A DNA stretch of 64,000 nt from positions 1-64,000 of the IMG/VR virus record IMGVR_UViG_3300041964_000029, one strand, 5' to 3'. Positions 11,639 to 20,788 of the stretch are shown in pieces; within the stretch, counting starts at the first letter, position 1; each line of letters starts with the position of its first letter. The notes below the pieces were generated by a model. It saw nothing but the letters and a program-made list of their open reading frames with translations. It was not told the origin of the DNA and made no database searches. Made by a program: the position numbers and the translations under genes. This DNA is from a virus.

Positions 11639-12271
11639 TTATGGTTTATCTGTGTAATATTCTACTGTACATTTGCACCGTGATCCACAGCTACAAGCTT
11701 CTTTAGGTAGAATTAATTCAACAATGTCAATAACTCCTAATGCTGCATATGATGAACATTCAACACATGGAGTAGTAGAGTTTAAAAATCGTTGAGCATA
11801 CTTGTAGTCCGTTTCAATATGATTATTTTTTAGACCTTTTTCATAACTGATTTCTGATGCTTTTACATATTTATTTAGTCTGTCAAAAAATCCTTTTTTA
11901 GTTATTTCATAATTTTGTCCGTTCTTTATGTTGTAGCCTCTATTTAAGTCTTTTGTAAAATCCCTTAAATGCTTATATTCGTTTTTTAATGTTCTCCCTA
12001 ATTCTGCATAGTCTTTAGAAGTAACATTATTTTTTCCACCTCTAGCCAATAACAAATTGGCTAAATGTAACTCTTTTAATTCCTCTCTAGTTCTTAATTG
12101 CCATTCTAAAAGACTAATCTTTTGAGTTAATAATTTCTCACCTATTTGGTTAACCCTAGTTTTTCCATCTTCTAAATGTAATTTCAATAAGGATTTTAAT
12201 TCTTTATCGGTAACAGCAGATCCATCATCTTTTATATACTGTTTTTTTCCATCGTTCCATCTAATACCCAT
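11639..12271 (-). CDS. Phage head morphogenesis protein (Mu gpF-like minor head protein)
   Basis: 210 residues. The C-terminal region has the cysteine pattern typical of Mu F / SPP1 gp7-type minor head proteins: TTPCVECSSYAALG followed by CSCGSRCKCTVEYY near residues 165-205. The N-terminal two thirds are charged helix. These proteins join the portal vertex and are often co-injected. Position directly downstream of the portal supports the call. Separated from the portal gene by a perfect copy of the palindrome (12288-12302), which also supplies sequence around the portal stop. Confidence 0.75.
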   Translation of the reverse strand: MGIRWNDGKKQYIKDDGSAVTDKELKSLLKLHLEDGKTRVNQIGEKLLTQKISLLEWQLRTREELKELHLANLLLARGGKNNVTSKDYAELGRTLKNEYKHLRDFTKDLNRGYNIKNGQNYEITKKGFFDRLNKYVKASEISYEKGLKNNHIETDYKYAQRFLNSTTPCVECSSYAALGVIDIVELILPKEACSCGSRCKCTVEYYTDKP

Positions 12272-12297
12272 CTTTTATTAATTCCATTAAAGACTCT

Positions 12298-14262
12298 TTA
12301 ATCAGGATCAACTATATCAGCCATATTTAATGGGTATAGTTTTTTGCGTCGTTCATCCACATTATTAATAATTCTCTGAGATACTTTAGAATCCCGATCA
12401 TCATTTGCAGCAGAAACAATTCTACCAGTAATTATAATATTCTCATCTTTAGCGTCTTTTGTAGATGAATGTTTTTTATCATACGCTTTTTGCAATTCCT
12501 TAATTTCTTCCATATTTGTTTCATATAATCCACCAATAAAAGATTCTGGCATAGTAGCTAAATAAAGTTTTTTAGCTTCCATCAAATCATTTACACCAAT
12601 GATGTATTTTTTTTCATCAAATTTTCCATCAATCCATTGATCGATAACAAAAATTTTATTGGATTCTAAATTAGTACCAATATAAACGTCAGCAGCCATT
12701 TTATCTGCTGCAATAGTTTTTTCAATATGACCATAAGCACCAAGTAACATTTTCCCGTGACGCAACTGAAACGGAAAATATTGGATAGCAATATTTAAGC
12801 CATTCCATTTAATTTTTTTCTGTGCCCTAGTTGCATCGTCACTTGTGAAAGAGTCTTTAATGATTCCTGTCTGTGAGGCTCTTAAACCGTTGTTTGGTGT
12901 TTCAGGTGTCAATGCACCAACTTCAGGTTGAGAAGGCATTAAAGACGCTTTAATGGGTACCCTACCAGGAATCATAAGCGGTTGTTCAGGTACAACAATA
13001 ACAGATCCTAGATCGACACCCTCTTTTAAGGATTTTGCAACGTCTACAGGTGTTACAGCTTGAGTACCAATATATATTTGGGCTGTTTCAGCTTTTGTTT
13101 TTTCTACTGCTGATCTTTCACTTTCAGTTAATTGTAAAATGCTGTGATGTTCTATTTCATATTTTTCACTATCTTCAATACTTAAACCTAGTAGAAGATA
13201 ATCAATAAGTTTGTATAGATTTGGATTCCAATCTGATACTTTTTTAGTATCAACATAATCTGCCCATTGTCTTTCATCACCACGATCAACACTTTCAGAA
13301 TCCGATTTAGATCCTGATAATCCAGATTTAGAGGCAGAAGAATTAAATAATTTTGTGTAAGGTGTATCAGTCCTAGAGGCTAAAACTTTTTTAATATGTT
13401 CAGCAGCATTGATCACACCATCATAATTAGTTGTTAAGTTACTTACCTCTTCACCCATCTGCAAGAGAAGAGTTTTATGTAAGTTCCAACTATAATTCAT
13501 TTGTCTAGATCTTTCTGCCAGTTGATCTCGTCCTTTTTGTGTTTTGCTTAGTTCTGTTAACTCTGCAATTTTGATCACAATTCTACTAAACTTTTCAACA
13601 GTTGAGGCGATCGCTGTATCAGTACGATCTAGATTTTTTAACGCTTCATAGCATCTAACTAATACCGATATACCCCAATATTTATTCCTTCGCCATTGTC
13701 TTTTAGTTAATGGTTTAATACCATAAAACGGTAATATTCTAGATGCATGAATTGGTTCATCTGTAAATTTCAAACGATAATATAAAGGTTTAAGATATGT
13801 TTTAGATTGAGGATTTTTGTCTATTGAATCTACTTTTAATTCACCTGTTGAACCACCTTCTAAAATTGTGTAATAAAGTGGATCTCTAGCATATAGTTCA
13901 ATCGGTTCACTTAAAGAGCCTTTAGCACCGATCAAGATGCCAGATCCGCCAACTAACCTAGCAATTTTAGAGGCATCTATAAAATGTTGAATAATGTTAT
14001 TAACTCGGTCTTGTAAATATCCATTTATTTCAGCGTTAGGATATTTAATTGTTGGTTTGTTTTGCCCCATAGATTGAGGCAATAGATCGATAACATTTGC
14101 TGCAAATGTATTTGTATCATACAAAGATTCAAAAATTTCTGTATAACGATTGTATCCGTTTAAGCTGGCAGATTCAGGTATACCGTAAGTTTCAGATCCT
14201 AAGCTTAAACCTCTAACCATATCTAGATAGTTAGAATCATTTTGCAATCCTGTATCAGTCAT
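12298..14262 (-). CDS. Portal protein (DUF1073-type) with C-terminal InPase-like domain
   Basis: 654 residues. The first about 430 match DUF1073 portals: conserved-looking segments are GGSGILIG near residue 105, DTPYTKLFNSSASKSG near 300 and a Ser/Asp-rich loop before RQWADYV. The C-terminal part, about 480-590 (NGLNIAIQYFPFQLRHG, AADVYIGTNLESNKIFVIDQ, DGKFDEKKYIIG), matches the InPase-like domain of phage polyvalent proteins. The portal forms the DNA-packaging vertex; the extra domain's activity is unknown here. Two palindrome-related sites lie in the gene (12846 read IKDSF, 12939 variant). The start overlaps the XRE gene by ATGA. Confidence 0.8.
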   Translation of the reverse strand: MTDTGLQNDSNYLDMVRGLSLGSETYGIPESASLNGYNRYTEIFESLYDTNTFAANVIDLLPQSMGQNKPTIKYPNAEINGYLQDRVNNIIQHFIDASKIARLVGGSGILIGAKGSLSEPIELYARDPLYYTILEGGSTGELKVDSIDKNPQSKTYLKPLYYRLKFTDEPIHASRILPFYGIKPLTKRQWRRNKYWGISVLVRCYEALKNLDRTDTAIASTVEKFSRIVIKIAELTELSKTQKGRDQLAERSRQMNYSWNLHKTLLLQMGEEVSNLTTNYDGVINAAEHIKKVLASRTDTPYTKLFNSSASKSGLSGSKSDSESVDRGDERQWADYVDTKKVSDWNPNLYKLIDYLLLGLSIEDSEKYEIEHHSILQLTESERSAVEKTKAETAQIYIGTQAVTPVDVAKSLKEGVDLGSVIVVPEQPLMIPGRVPIKASLMPSQPEVGALTPETPNNGLRASQTGIIKDSFTSDDATRAQKKIKWNGLNIAIQYFPFQLRHGKMLLGAYGHIEKTIAADKMAADVYIGTNLESNKIFVIDQWIDGKFDEKKYIIGVNDLMEAKKLYLATMPESFIGGLYETNMEEIKELQKAYDKKHSSTKDAKDENIIITGRIVSAANDDRDSKVSQRIINNVDERRKKLYPLNMADIVDPD

Positions 14263-14450
14263 ACTTTTTTAATATCTAATGTTTTACAAATGAGTATTAA
14301 TAATTGCGGGTTAATCCCTCTCTCACCACGTTCTATTCGTGTAATCAAGCTAGGATGAACATTTGTTTTTATAGCTAGGTAATATCGTGTATAGCTGCAT
14401 TTTAAGCGATGCATTCTAACAACTTCACCTAAGTCTTTTCTACCTGTCAT
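14259..14450 (-). CDS. Small XRE/Cro-type HTH regulator
   Basis: 63 residues that are almost only a helix-turn-helix: GEVVRMHRLKCSYTRYYLAIKTN, then VHPSLITRIERGERGINPQ, then LILICKTLDIKK. This is the classical XRE fold with the recognition helix near residues 33-42. It is the first gene of the leftward portal unit and overlaps the portal start by 4 bases. The divergent intergenic region carries two direct repeats with an internal palindrome (14532-14573), the obvious candidate operators. It may switch head-gene expression. Confidence 0.8.
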   Translation of the reverse strand: MTGRKDLGEVVRMHRLKCSYTRYYLAIKTNVHPSLITRIERGERGINPQLLILICKTLDIKKV

Positions 14451-14495
14451 CTTTCAACAACATTAACTATAATTATTGTTCGCCATCAAACTATA

Positions 14496-14504
14496 AGTAT
14501 ATCA
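14496..14504 (-). promoter_or_regulatory. Extended -10 promoter for XRE-portal unit
   Basis: On the minus strand TGATATACT is an extended -10 (TG-N-TATACT). The sequence before it (AATGATTTAATTATA) resembles the segment before the -10 at 49167. No good -35 at normal spacing. Confidence 0.5.
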
Positions 14505-14531
14505 TATAATTAAATCATTTGAATTTCTATT

Positions 14532-14573
14532 AACATATTGGCAATAAATAAGCAACATATTGGCAATAAATAA
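14532..14573. repeat. Two 20-bp direct repeats with palindromic core, likely operators
   Basis: AACATATTGGCAATAAATAA occurs at 14532-14551 and 14554-14573, period 22 bp (about two helical turns). Each contains the odd palindrome TATTGGCAATA. The second copy overlaps the -35 box of the rightward capsid promoter. Likely binding sites for the adjacent XRE protein. Confidence 0.7.
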
Positions 14574-14589
14574 ACATAAAATTTATAAT
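14560..14589 (+). promoter_or_regulatory. Promoter of the rightward capsid unit
   Basis: -35 TTGGCA at 14560-14565 and -10 TATAAT at 14584-14589, 18-bp spacer. The -35 lies within the second TATTGGCAATA palindrome, so a bound repressor would block it. The start codon at 14610 is about 14 bases after the predicted transcription start, giving a very short leader with no ribosome site. Confidence 0.6.
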
Positions 14590-14609
14590 ATCAATGCGAT
14601 AATAATGAT

Positions 14610-15983
14610 ATGGGAAACTTAGAAGAAAGTATATCTTTTTGTGTTGATCGCAATAGCGGATTGGCTTTACCAGCAAATCAGCCATATCGACATGAACAGG
14701 GGCACCTCCGAGTAGATGCCAACGTTACTATTGCTAGTGTATTAGACTACTACACAGCAGATGGAAAAAAGTTGTCAGTACTTAGACACCCTGATCAGGT
14801 ATTCCATCCGTTAAGCTTGCAGAGTCTTACAGGTTTACCCATCACAATCAGTCATCCTATGGAGAATGACAATTATGTGATGGTAACACCAGAAAACTTT
14901 AGAAAGTATGGTCATGGTGTTACTGGTGATGAAGTAGAAGATATTACTTTAACAAGTCCCTATGTACGCATCAAAGGACTAAACTTTCAAACTAAAGACT
15001 CTTTAACAGTTCTTAAACAAGGTAATAAAGAACTTTCACCAGGGTATTTTATTAAGCGTATTCCTGAAGATGGAATATTCGATAATACTAAATACACTCA
15101 TAGACAATACGGTTATAACGTTGATTCTTTGGAGCCACAAGATCACATAACATACAACCATTTAGCCGTGATGGATGTTGGCGAAAATGGAAGATCAGGC
15201 AATACTGTAAAGGTTCTCAATCTTGATAGTGCTGATGTTTTGATTTCTACAGGAGAAATCAAAAAAGAACATCACACAAAATACTATGATATGGCTGCTG
15301 CAAACATAACAAAGGATTCTAAAAAAATGAAACGATCTATTACTGTTGATCTAAAAGGTGTTCAAAATAATTATGAAGTAGATGAAGCTGGTCTAATTTC
15401 AATACCTGAAGATCATATAAATCAATTGTTGGCATTAGTGCAAGAATTGAAAGCAGCAGCAGATCAAACAAAGATGGAAGATCCTATGATGCCTATTGTT
15501 AAATCTACAGGATTTGACAGTGTACAGGCTGTATGTGATGGTTATAACAGTTTGAAAGGACAAGTGGAAGTGTTAAAAACTGAAGCTGCAAAAGCGCCAA
15601 CAGTTGATACTGTTACAGTAGATACTAAAGTTATTAATTCTAGATTATCTCTAATTTTAGATGGTTTAGATTTGATTCCTGATGCAACTAAAGAGTCTTT
15701 AATTGCGATGGATTCAAGAGAAATCCAAGAGCAAGTTATTAAGGAATGGAAAAAAGATATTTTGCTTGAAGGTTTACCGGATGCCACAGTTGATGGAATG
15801 TACAGTGTGGCAAAAACCATTCTAGATACTGTTGATGGGAAGACAAAAGATGCAGCAGATTCTATTAGTTTGAACGCTGATAGCCAAGCTAATCGTGGAT
15901 CATCTAGTGATACAAATATGAGCATTCGTGATGCCAGAATTAAAGGACGTAACCGGAATAAAAAAGTTACAAAAACCGCTTAA
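14610..15983 (+). CDS. DUF2213 family phage head protein (putative prohead protease/scaffold)
   Basis: 457 residues. The N-terminal 200 residues match DUF2213: LSVLRHPDQVFHPLSLQSL, LTGLPITISHP, GHGVTGDEVED, LSPGYFI, and NHLAVMDVGENGRSG. The family sits next to DUF2184 capsid proteins and is thought to act in prohead maturation. Residues after about 230 are charged and helical and could be a scaffold region (LLALVQELKAAADQT). Two palindrome copies are read TKDSLT and TKESLI, and the stop codon TAA is itself part of a third copy (15980-15994). Confidence 0.75.
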   Translation: MGNLEESISFCVDRNSGLALPANQPYRHEQGHLRVDANVTIASVLDYYTADGKKLSVLRHPDQVFHPLSLQSLTGLPITISHPMENDNYVMVTPENFRKYGHGVTGDEVEDITLTSPYVRIKGLNFQTKDSLTVLKQGNKELSPGYFIKRIPEDGIFDNTKYTHRQYGYNVDSLEPQDHITYNHLAVMDVGENGRSGNTVKVLNLDSADVLISTGEIKKEHHTKYYDMAAANITKDSKKMKRSITVDLKGVQNNYEVDEAGLISIPEDHINQLLALVQELKAAADQTKMEDPMMPIVKSTGFDSVQAVCDGYNSLKGQVEVLKTEAAKAPTVDTVTVDTKVINSRLSLILDGLDLIPDATKESLIAMDSREIQEQVIKEWKKDILLEGLPDATVDGMYSVAKTILDTVDGKTKDAADSISLNADSQANRGSSSDTNMSIRDARIKGRNRNKKVTKTA

Positions 15984-16051
15984 AGAGTCTTTAATTCTCT
16001 TCCATATTCACCGCTTTTAATTTCTGAAAATTCCATCATTGGTAGTTAAAA

Positions 16052-16885
16052 ATGTACTCAAGTTATCTTAATGCTTCTCCTACTGGTGCTACACCAGACT
16101 TAATCGAAGGACTGTTAATGCTTCATGAGCATTTTCTAATTGATACTATTCCTAATGTAGGTAATTCATCACCACAAGCTTTAGTTGTTACTCCTAGCGT
16201 AGCTGTACAGGAAGCTACTATGTATCGCTTAACTGAGATGACTACCGGACAAAGTATTAAGTATCAATCAGACGCTAATCCTAGCGCTACTGAAGTTGTA
16301 GCAGGATTGATCGCAGCTTGGAATGCTAACAGCATCTTAAATGGGTTAGGTACTGCAAAAGGCACAAACACTTTAGAAGTATCAGTTAGAGGCTTTGTAA
16401 GCGGTATTAGGCTTGAATTAGTGGATGGTGGATCTACACCGACTAATCAACTAACAGTTACAAACAATGCAGCTAAAGGTGCTGAACGTTTGAAATTCGG
16501 TAGAGGCTTAGTAGTTGGCGAAGATGGTAAGCCAAAATTGCCTACTGGTGCAATTGATGACACTACGCTGAAATTTGCTGGATGCACTACGATTAATCTT
16601 GCTGATTATGTTTCTGAACCTGCTTTTACGACGCTTGAAGTTAACGGCTACTACACAGCCAATCAAGCTGTAGGACGTTTGAAAACTGGGCAAATTTGCG
16701 TTAAATCCCCTACACCTGTTAACCCAACTTTACCTGTATTTCTATCCTACGATGTAGCAAATGGAACACAGGGAACATTCAGATCAACGGCTGCACCAAA
16801 CTACAGTCAATTACCTATGGAGAAAGCTTGTTGGGCAAAAAATAATTCCGCTGGATTGGTGCTATTGAATATTGACGTTCTTTAA
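16052..16885 (+). CDS. Putative capsid decoration / structural cement protein
   Basis: 277 residues between the DUF2213 and DUF2184 genes, the usual place for a cement protein. Residues about 45-90 (SVAVQEATMYRLTEMTTGQ followed by SATEVVAGLIAAWNAN) are of a type common in phage structural proteins. Overall beta-rich with Gly/Thr loops. It would stabilise the capsid shell. Assignment rests mainly on position. Confidence 0.5.
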   Translation: MYSSYLNASPTGATPDLIEGLLMLHEHFLIDTIPNVGNSSPQALVVTPSVAVQEATMYRLTEMTTGQSIKYQSDANPSATEVVAGLIAAWNANSILNGLGTAKGTNTLEVSVRGFVSGIRLELVDGGSTPTNQLTVTNNAAKGAERLKFGRGLVVGEDGKPKLPTGAIDDTTLKFAGCTTINLADYVSEPAFTTLEVNGYYTANQAVGRLKTGQICVKSPTPVNPTLPVFLSYDVANGTQGTFRSTAAPNYSQLPMEKACWAKNNSAGLVLLNIDVL

Positions 16886-16943
16886 TTAATTAAAGAGTCT
16901 TTAATAACGCTTCTAAAACCTTCAATATTTACCAGGAATCATA

Positions 16944-17957
16944 ATGACTACTCGCAAAAAAAATAATTCACAACGTTCAGCAGAACAACCAACAGTAGAT
17001 GCCGATTTAGCTGTATTTGCTAGAAATGATCTTACTAGAAGCTTAGTTAAAGCTGCAATGAAACCTCACCCACGATTAAAAATCGCTAGTGGTGAAATTA
17101 TGCCTGTAGTAGTAATGCAGGGTTACGAATGGGAAAATACTATTGAAATTTTAGAGTATGATTCTTTTGGAATTGCAACGGTTATTGCCCCTAACGCAAA
17201 CGACGGAGGAAGGGTTGGCATTTTTGCCAACCGGATGCAATATCCAATCAGAACTATTTCTGATTTTACTCAAATTACATGGTTAGAAATCCAACAGGCA
17301 AAAAATCGCGGTACAAATATTAGTAGCCGCTACGCAACAGCACTTGTTCACGGGATGGACAAGAAAATAAACAGTGTAGGCTATTACGGTGATACTGATT
17401 ATGGTCTGCAAGGTCTGTTAACAAGTCAATTGGGAAGAGTTAACTTCTCTACACCGTTAGCGCTTGCACCTTCACCGGATGCCATGCTTGCCATGCTAAC
17501 AAATATTGTTAGCTTGCCAATCGCTAACTCTAATAGTTTATGGACACCTAAAATTTTGGTGATGCCAGAAGCACCGCATCAGATTTTAGGTTCAACAATG
17601 CGAGCAGGATCAGATAAAACCATTTTGTCTCAATTCTTAGAAAATCAAGCTGCAATGGGTCAAATTGAAGAAATTATCGTAGATAATTCTTTAGTTGGTA
17701 AGGGTGAAAATGGCACGGATGCCATGTTAGTTTTGCCTTATGATCGTGAACCTGACAGCGATGATTATGATATTGATGAAACTGAAGATGATGACGCTTT
17801 GAAGTATCCAATCTTTTTTGCCATTGCTAAAGAAATGGAGATCCCGGACGAATTTCAACAATGGACTGATATGATGTATCAGGAAAGAGCGATCGCCCGA
17901 ATTGGTGGAGTGATTGTTACTGATCCTACTTGCGGTGTAATTGCTAGTAACGTTTAA
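16944..17957 (+). CDS. Major capsid protein, DUF2184 family
   Basis: 337 residues. Matches DUF2184 capsid proteins: an N-terminal Ser/Lys arm, IASGEIMPVVVMQGYEWENT near 50-70, EYDSFGIATVIAPNAND, then DKKINSVGYYGDTDYGLQGLL near 140-160. The C-terminal part has QWTDMMYQERAIARIGGVIV, usual for this fold. The acidic loop SDDYDIDETEDDD near 270 is unusual. The start is set by ACCAGGAATCATAATG, where the second iterated motif gives the ribosome site; a palindrome copy lies at 16890-16904. Confidence 0.85.
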   Translation: MTTRKKNNSQRSAEQPTVDADLAVFARNDLTRSLVKAAMKPHPRLKIASGEIMPVVVMQGYEWENTIEILEYDSFGIATVIAPNANDGGRVGIFANRMQYPIRTISDFTQITWLEIQQAKNRGTNISSRYATALVHGMDKKINSVGYYGDTDYGLQGLLTSQLGRVNFSTPLALAPSPDAMLAMLTNIVSLPIANSNSLWTPKILVMPEAPHQILGSTMRAGSDKTILSQFLENQAAMGQIEEIIVDNSLVGKGENGTDAMLVLPYDREPDSDDYDIDETEDDDALKYPIFFAIAKEMEIPDEFQQWTDMMYQERAIARIGGVIVTDPTCGVIASNV

Positions 17958-17981
17958 TAAATCATTAAAGAGTCTTTAACT

Positions 17982-18647
17982 ATGGCTACACCAATACTAA
18001 CAGTTGAAAAACTAAAAAAAGATCAGCCTAAAATTGAAGCTGATTATTGTGCTTTAATTTTTACACCAGGAAGAATTAAGGCTGCATCCGGTCTAATGGA
18101 TTCTGACCTAACAGGAATCAGCCAACGTCAGTTAATGCGATGTGGTCAATACTTCCAGTTAATGCAAGATACAGAAAACCTAAAAGATGGTGAAGCTGTA
18201 CAGATTGAATCTTTCTTTGTTCATCCTGGTGCCAATCTTGGTATCCATCGTATGACAGTAGATGATACCGAAGAAATTAAACACCTGAAAATAGTTGATT
18301 GGAAAAAAATATGCATGAATAAGATCAATCAATCTTATCTCATGTATAACGATCCATTTTTTCCATCTGAACAACCTAACGAAGTTGATTTTAATTTTGG
18401 AATGGTTAAACAATCCGACGTTAGACATAACGCTATTGAAGTTTTGATTCCGGTTCAGCCAGATGATTATGAACCAGGATACCGCAATTTTAGCGATCTA
18501 GATGCTGTTAAGCTTGTAAAGGCTACAATGCATGAATCTTGGATCGAACGTGCCATGATGGGCGAAAAACGACCACATATAGCATCATTAGCCGAAAAGC
18601 AGAAAGAGCAAATTTTAGCAATCAGAAAGCGCAAATTAAACGGATAA
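17982..18647 (+). CDS. Hypothetical protein in head-tail connector region
   Basis: 221 residues following the capsid gene; the palindrome at 17965-17979 ends 2 bases before its ATG in place of a ribosome site. Mixed alpha/beta, basic C-terminus (KQKEQILAIRKRKLNG). In DUF2184 clusters this position holds conserved unknown proteins. I do not recognise the family. Confidence 0.6.
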   Translation: MATPILTVEKLKKDQPKIEADYCALIFTPGRIKAASGLMDSDLTGISQRQLMRCGQYFQLMQDTENLKDGEAVQIESFFVHPGANLGIHRMTVDDTEEIKHLKIVDWKKICMNKINQSYLMYNDPFFPSEQPNEVDFNFGMVKQSDVRHNAIEVLIPVQPDDYEPGYRNFSDLDAVKLVKATMHESWIERAMMGEKRPHIASLAEKQKEQILAIRKRKLNG

Positions 18648-18651
18648 TTTT

Positions 18652-19047
18652 ATGGCTGATCCTGTTACACCAGCGATAATTAAAAGACGGTATCCAAGCT
18701 TATATGATCGTTTACCAAAAAATGCTGCAAATGAGTTTATTAATGAGCTAATTTTAGAAGCTTATAAACTCATAGATCCGACAATTTTTGGCGATAGTTA
18801 TTCGATCGCTGTTAGGCTTTATGTTGCTTCTAATATACATAAAGAAGTTAACAGAGCAGCCGTAAAAACTGGTGTATCAGGTGTCATCACTTCCAGAACA
18901 GTATCAGGACAATACAGTGTAAGTTATGCAAATGGTAATGCCGCAAAAGCAGCACCATTAAACCATATTGATAATGAATTAAATGAATACGATCTAGAAT
19001 TAGAACGGTTGTACAGACTCTTTAACGTTCCATTTATGATCCTATGA
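18652..19047 (+). CDS. DUF4054-like head-tail adaptor
   Basis: 131 residues. The N-terminus TPAIIKRRYPSLYDRL, the middle ANEFINELILEAYKLIDPTIFG and the segment ITSRTVSGQYSVSYANGN match the DUF4054 adaptor pattern (FP-x-F, helix bundle, S-x-x-x-G-x-x-S-x-x-Y). It would form a ring under the portal. Its stop overlaps the next start by ATGA; a degraded palindrome (CAGACTCTTTAA) lies near the end. Confidence 0.65.
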   Translation: MADPVTPAIIKRRYPSLYDRLPKNAANEFINELILEAYKLIDPTIFGDSYSIAVRLYVASNIHKEVNRAAVKTGVSGVITSRTVSGQYSVSYANGNAAKAAPLNHIDNELNEYDLELERLYRLFNVPFMIL

Positions 19048-19535
19048 AGTGTGCAACATATCATTTAATTGATAGTGATCTAGGCTGCAAATCATTACAA
19101 ATAGGATCAGCGTTTGGTGTTAGTCCTTTTAGCAATGGTTTACAGCTATTTATTAAAGATATTGATCTAACAGGTTCTCAATTTATTGGTAATGTCAGAA
19201 AAAATTATGCAAGTGTTGAAAATAATGTAATGGCATCTTTCACATTTTCAACAATCGTTTATGAGCCTAAATTAATTAACGGTGTTTCTGTTAATGGCTC
19301 AAAATCTAGTATGAGTATGTCAACAATAGAGGCAAAAAAATTAATTTTACCGGATGAACCATTCCCAATAATTACAAATTTAGCTAAACAATTACAGAAA
19401 TTTTTAGAAGATGGAACAATAAAAATTGGTGTAAATTGCTGGATTTATGAAGTCAAATTAATTAACAATGGTGAAGTATATCCTATTGTTAAACCATCAT
19501 TAGTACAAGTTAATGATGCTGTTGTAATTATATGA
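19044..19535 (+). CDS. Hypothetical connector-region protein
   Basis: 163 residues, translationally coupled (ATGA overlap) to the DUF4054-like gene and overlapping the next gene. Beta-rich with two short internal hydrophobic stretches. Position fits a head completion or neck protein; no family motif seen. Confidence 0.5.
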   Translation: MKCATYHLIDSDLGCKSLQIGSAFGVSPFSNGLQLFIKDIDLTGSQFIGNVRKNYASVENNVMASFTFSTIVYEPKLINGVSVNGSKSSMSMSTIEAKKLILPDEPFPIITNLAKQLQKFLEDGTIKIGVNCWIYEVKLINNGEVYPIVKPSLVQVNDAVVII

Positions 19536-20092
19536 GCGATCTAATAATTACGGATAATGATTCAATCACAATATTGAACAATTCAATAGTATTTAATATT
19601 GAAGATAATCCGACAGATTTAATCATTGGATCTACAAATAATGATTTAGTTCTCAATATTGAAAATAATAATTTTGATATTGAAAATTCAATTATAGAAA
19701 TATCTTTAAGTGAATCTGAAACAATTGATCTAACATTATCACCCATAGGTATTAAAGGCGATAAAGGTGATATAGGATCGAGTTTTTTTAAGTATGGTTT
19801 TAGTTATGGAGATGCATCTCCAATCATTATTTTTAGCAATTTTTCAGGACTAATTAAAAATGTTGAATTAGTTATTTTTCAATCTTTCAATGGTGATAAT
19901 CATTTAATAACTGTAGGTGATTCCTCTGATTATCAAAAGTTGTTTTCATCACAGTTCATTAGTCTTAAAGAGTCTTTAACGATTGAGAATAATAACCCTA
20001 CAAATTATGTAATACCTACGAATATTTATTTATCAATCACACCAGGAATCAACGCAACAACCGGATCAGGTTTTATCATTATTGAGGTTTGA
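19532..20092 (+). CDS. Asn/Asp/Ile-rich structural protein with short collagen-like segment
   Basis: 186 residues. The first 70 are a repetitive N/D/I/S-rich beta stretch (SITILNNSIVFNIEDNPTDL). Then comes PIGIKGDKGDIGSS, a short Gly-X-Y run typical of phage fibre proteins. The last 100 residues are a beta domain. Contains a palindrome copy read LKESLT. Overlaps the previous gene by 4 bases and is 3 bases from the next, so it belongs to a fibre operon. Confidence 0.5.
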   Translation: MSDLIITDNDSITILNNSIVFNIEDNPTDLIIGSTNNDLVLNIENNNFDIENSIIEISLSESETIDLTLSPIGIKGDKGDIGSSFFKYGFSYGDASPIIIFSNFSGLIKNVELVIFQSFNGDNHLITVGDSSDYQKLFSSQFISLKESLTIENNNPTNYVIPTNIYLSITPGINATTGSGFIIIEV

Positions 20093-20095
20093 TTA

Positions 20096-20785
20096 ATGTC
20101 TAAGATTATTGACGCATTAGGAACATTATTAACTAAATTTCAAATTGGCATTGGTGGAGTAAATCTTAAAAATAATTCTGGTAATTTATTAGTTAGAAAT
20201 TCGGCTGATAATGCTGATGCGGCTTTAACAGCATCGCAGCTAAATAATAGCGGTGATGTAATTGTTATCAACTCGGATGCTGCTGCTACAGGTGCGGATT
20301 GGTCTGTAACATTTGGAAGACCATCATCCGGTATGACAGGCAACACAGCTTTTAGACTTCCACCAAATAACGGTACTGCTGCATTTGTTTTGCAAACAGA
20401 TGGATCAGGCAATACAAGTTGGATTGCTAACGCTGGTGCAACCAATCAGGGTGTTACAGACACCACAGCATTAGTATTTGGTAGTACATCCCCTATAGCG
20501 ATGTTTACCCTACCAGCTAACGCTTCTATAAAAGCTGTTAGGGTAATTGTAGATACCGCTTTTAATGGTACACCATCAATTTCTGTTGGTATAGCTGGAA
20601 CAACTTCTAAATATGTTGCCTCTACTCAAGTTGATTTATTAGATGTTGCAGGGGCAAAAATTTATGAAATTTACCCTAATACTATTCCGGTTAATAATGC
20701 TGAGAATTTAATTATTACTTATGCTGCTAATGGTGCAACTGTCGGAGCCGCTAGAGTGCAAGTAGACTACGTTATACCTAGTTAA
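20096..20785 (+). CDS. Putative tail fibre / adhesin protein
   Basis: 229 residues. Starts MSKIIDALGTLLTKFQIGIGG, similar to the start of the following protein (MSKFGDFLGSINNSFQIGIGS), suggesting a shared virion-attachment segment. Middle: FGRPSSGMTGNTAFRLPPN and LQTDGSGNTSWI, typical of fibre proteins. Small-residue and Asn/Thr rich, no cysteine. Confidence 0.6.
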   Translation: MSKIIDALGTLLTKFQIGIGGVNLKNNSGNLLVRNSADNADAALTASQLNNSGDVIVINSDAAATGADWSVTFGRPSSGMTGNTAFRLPPNNGTAAFVLQTDGSGNTSWIANAGATNQGVTDTTALVFGSTSPIAMFTLPANASIKAVRVIVDTAFNGTPSISVGIAGTTSKYVASTQVDLLDVAGAKIYEIYPNTIPVNNAENLIITYAANGATVGAARVQVDYVIPS

Positions 20786-20788
20786 ATA

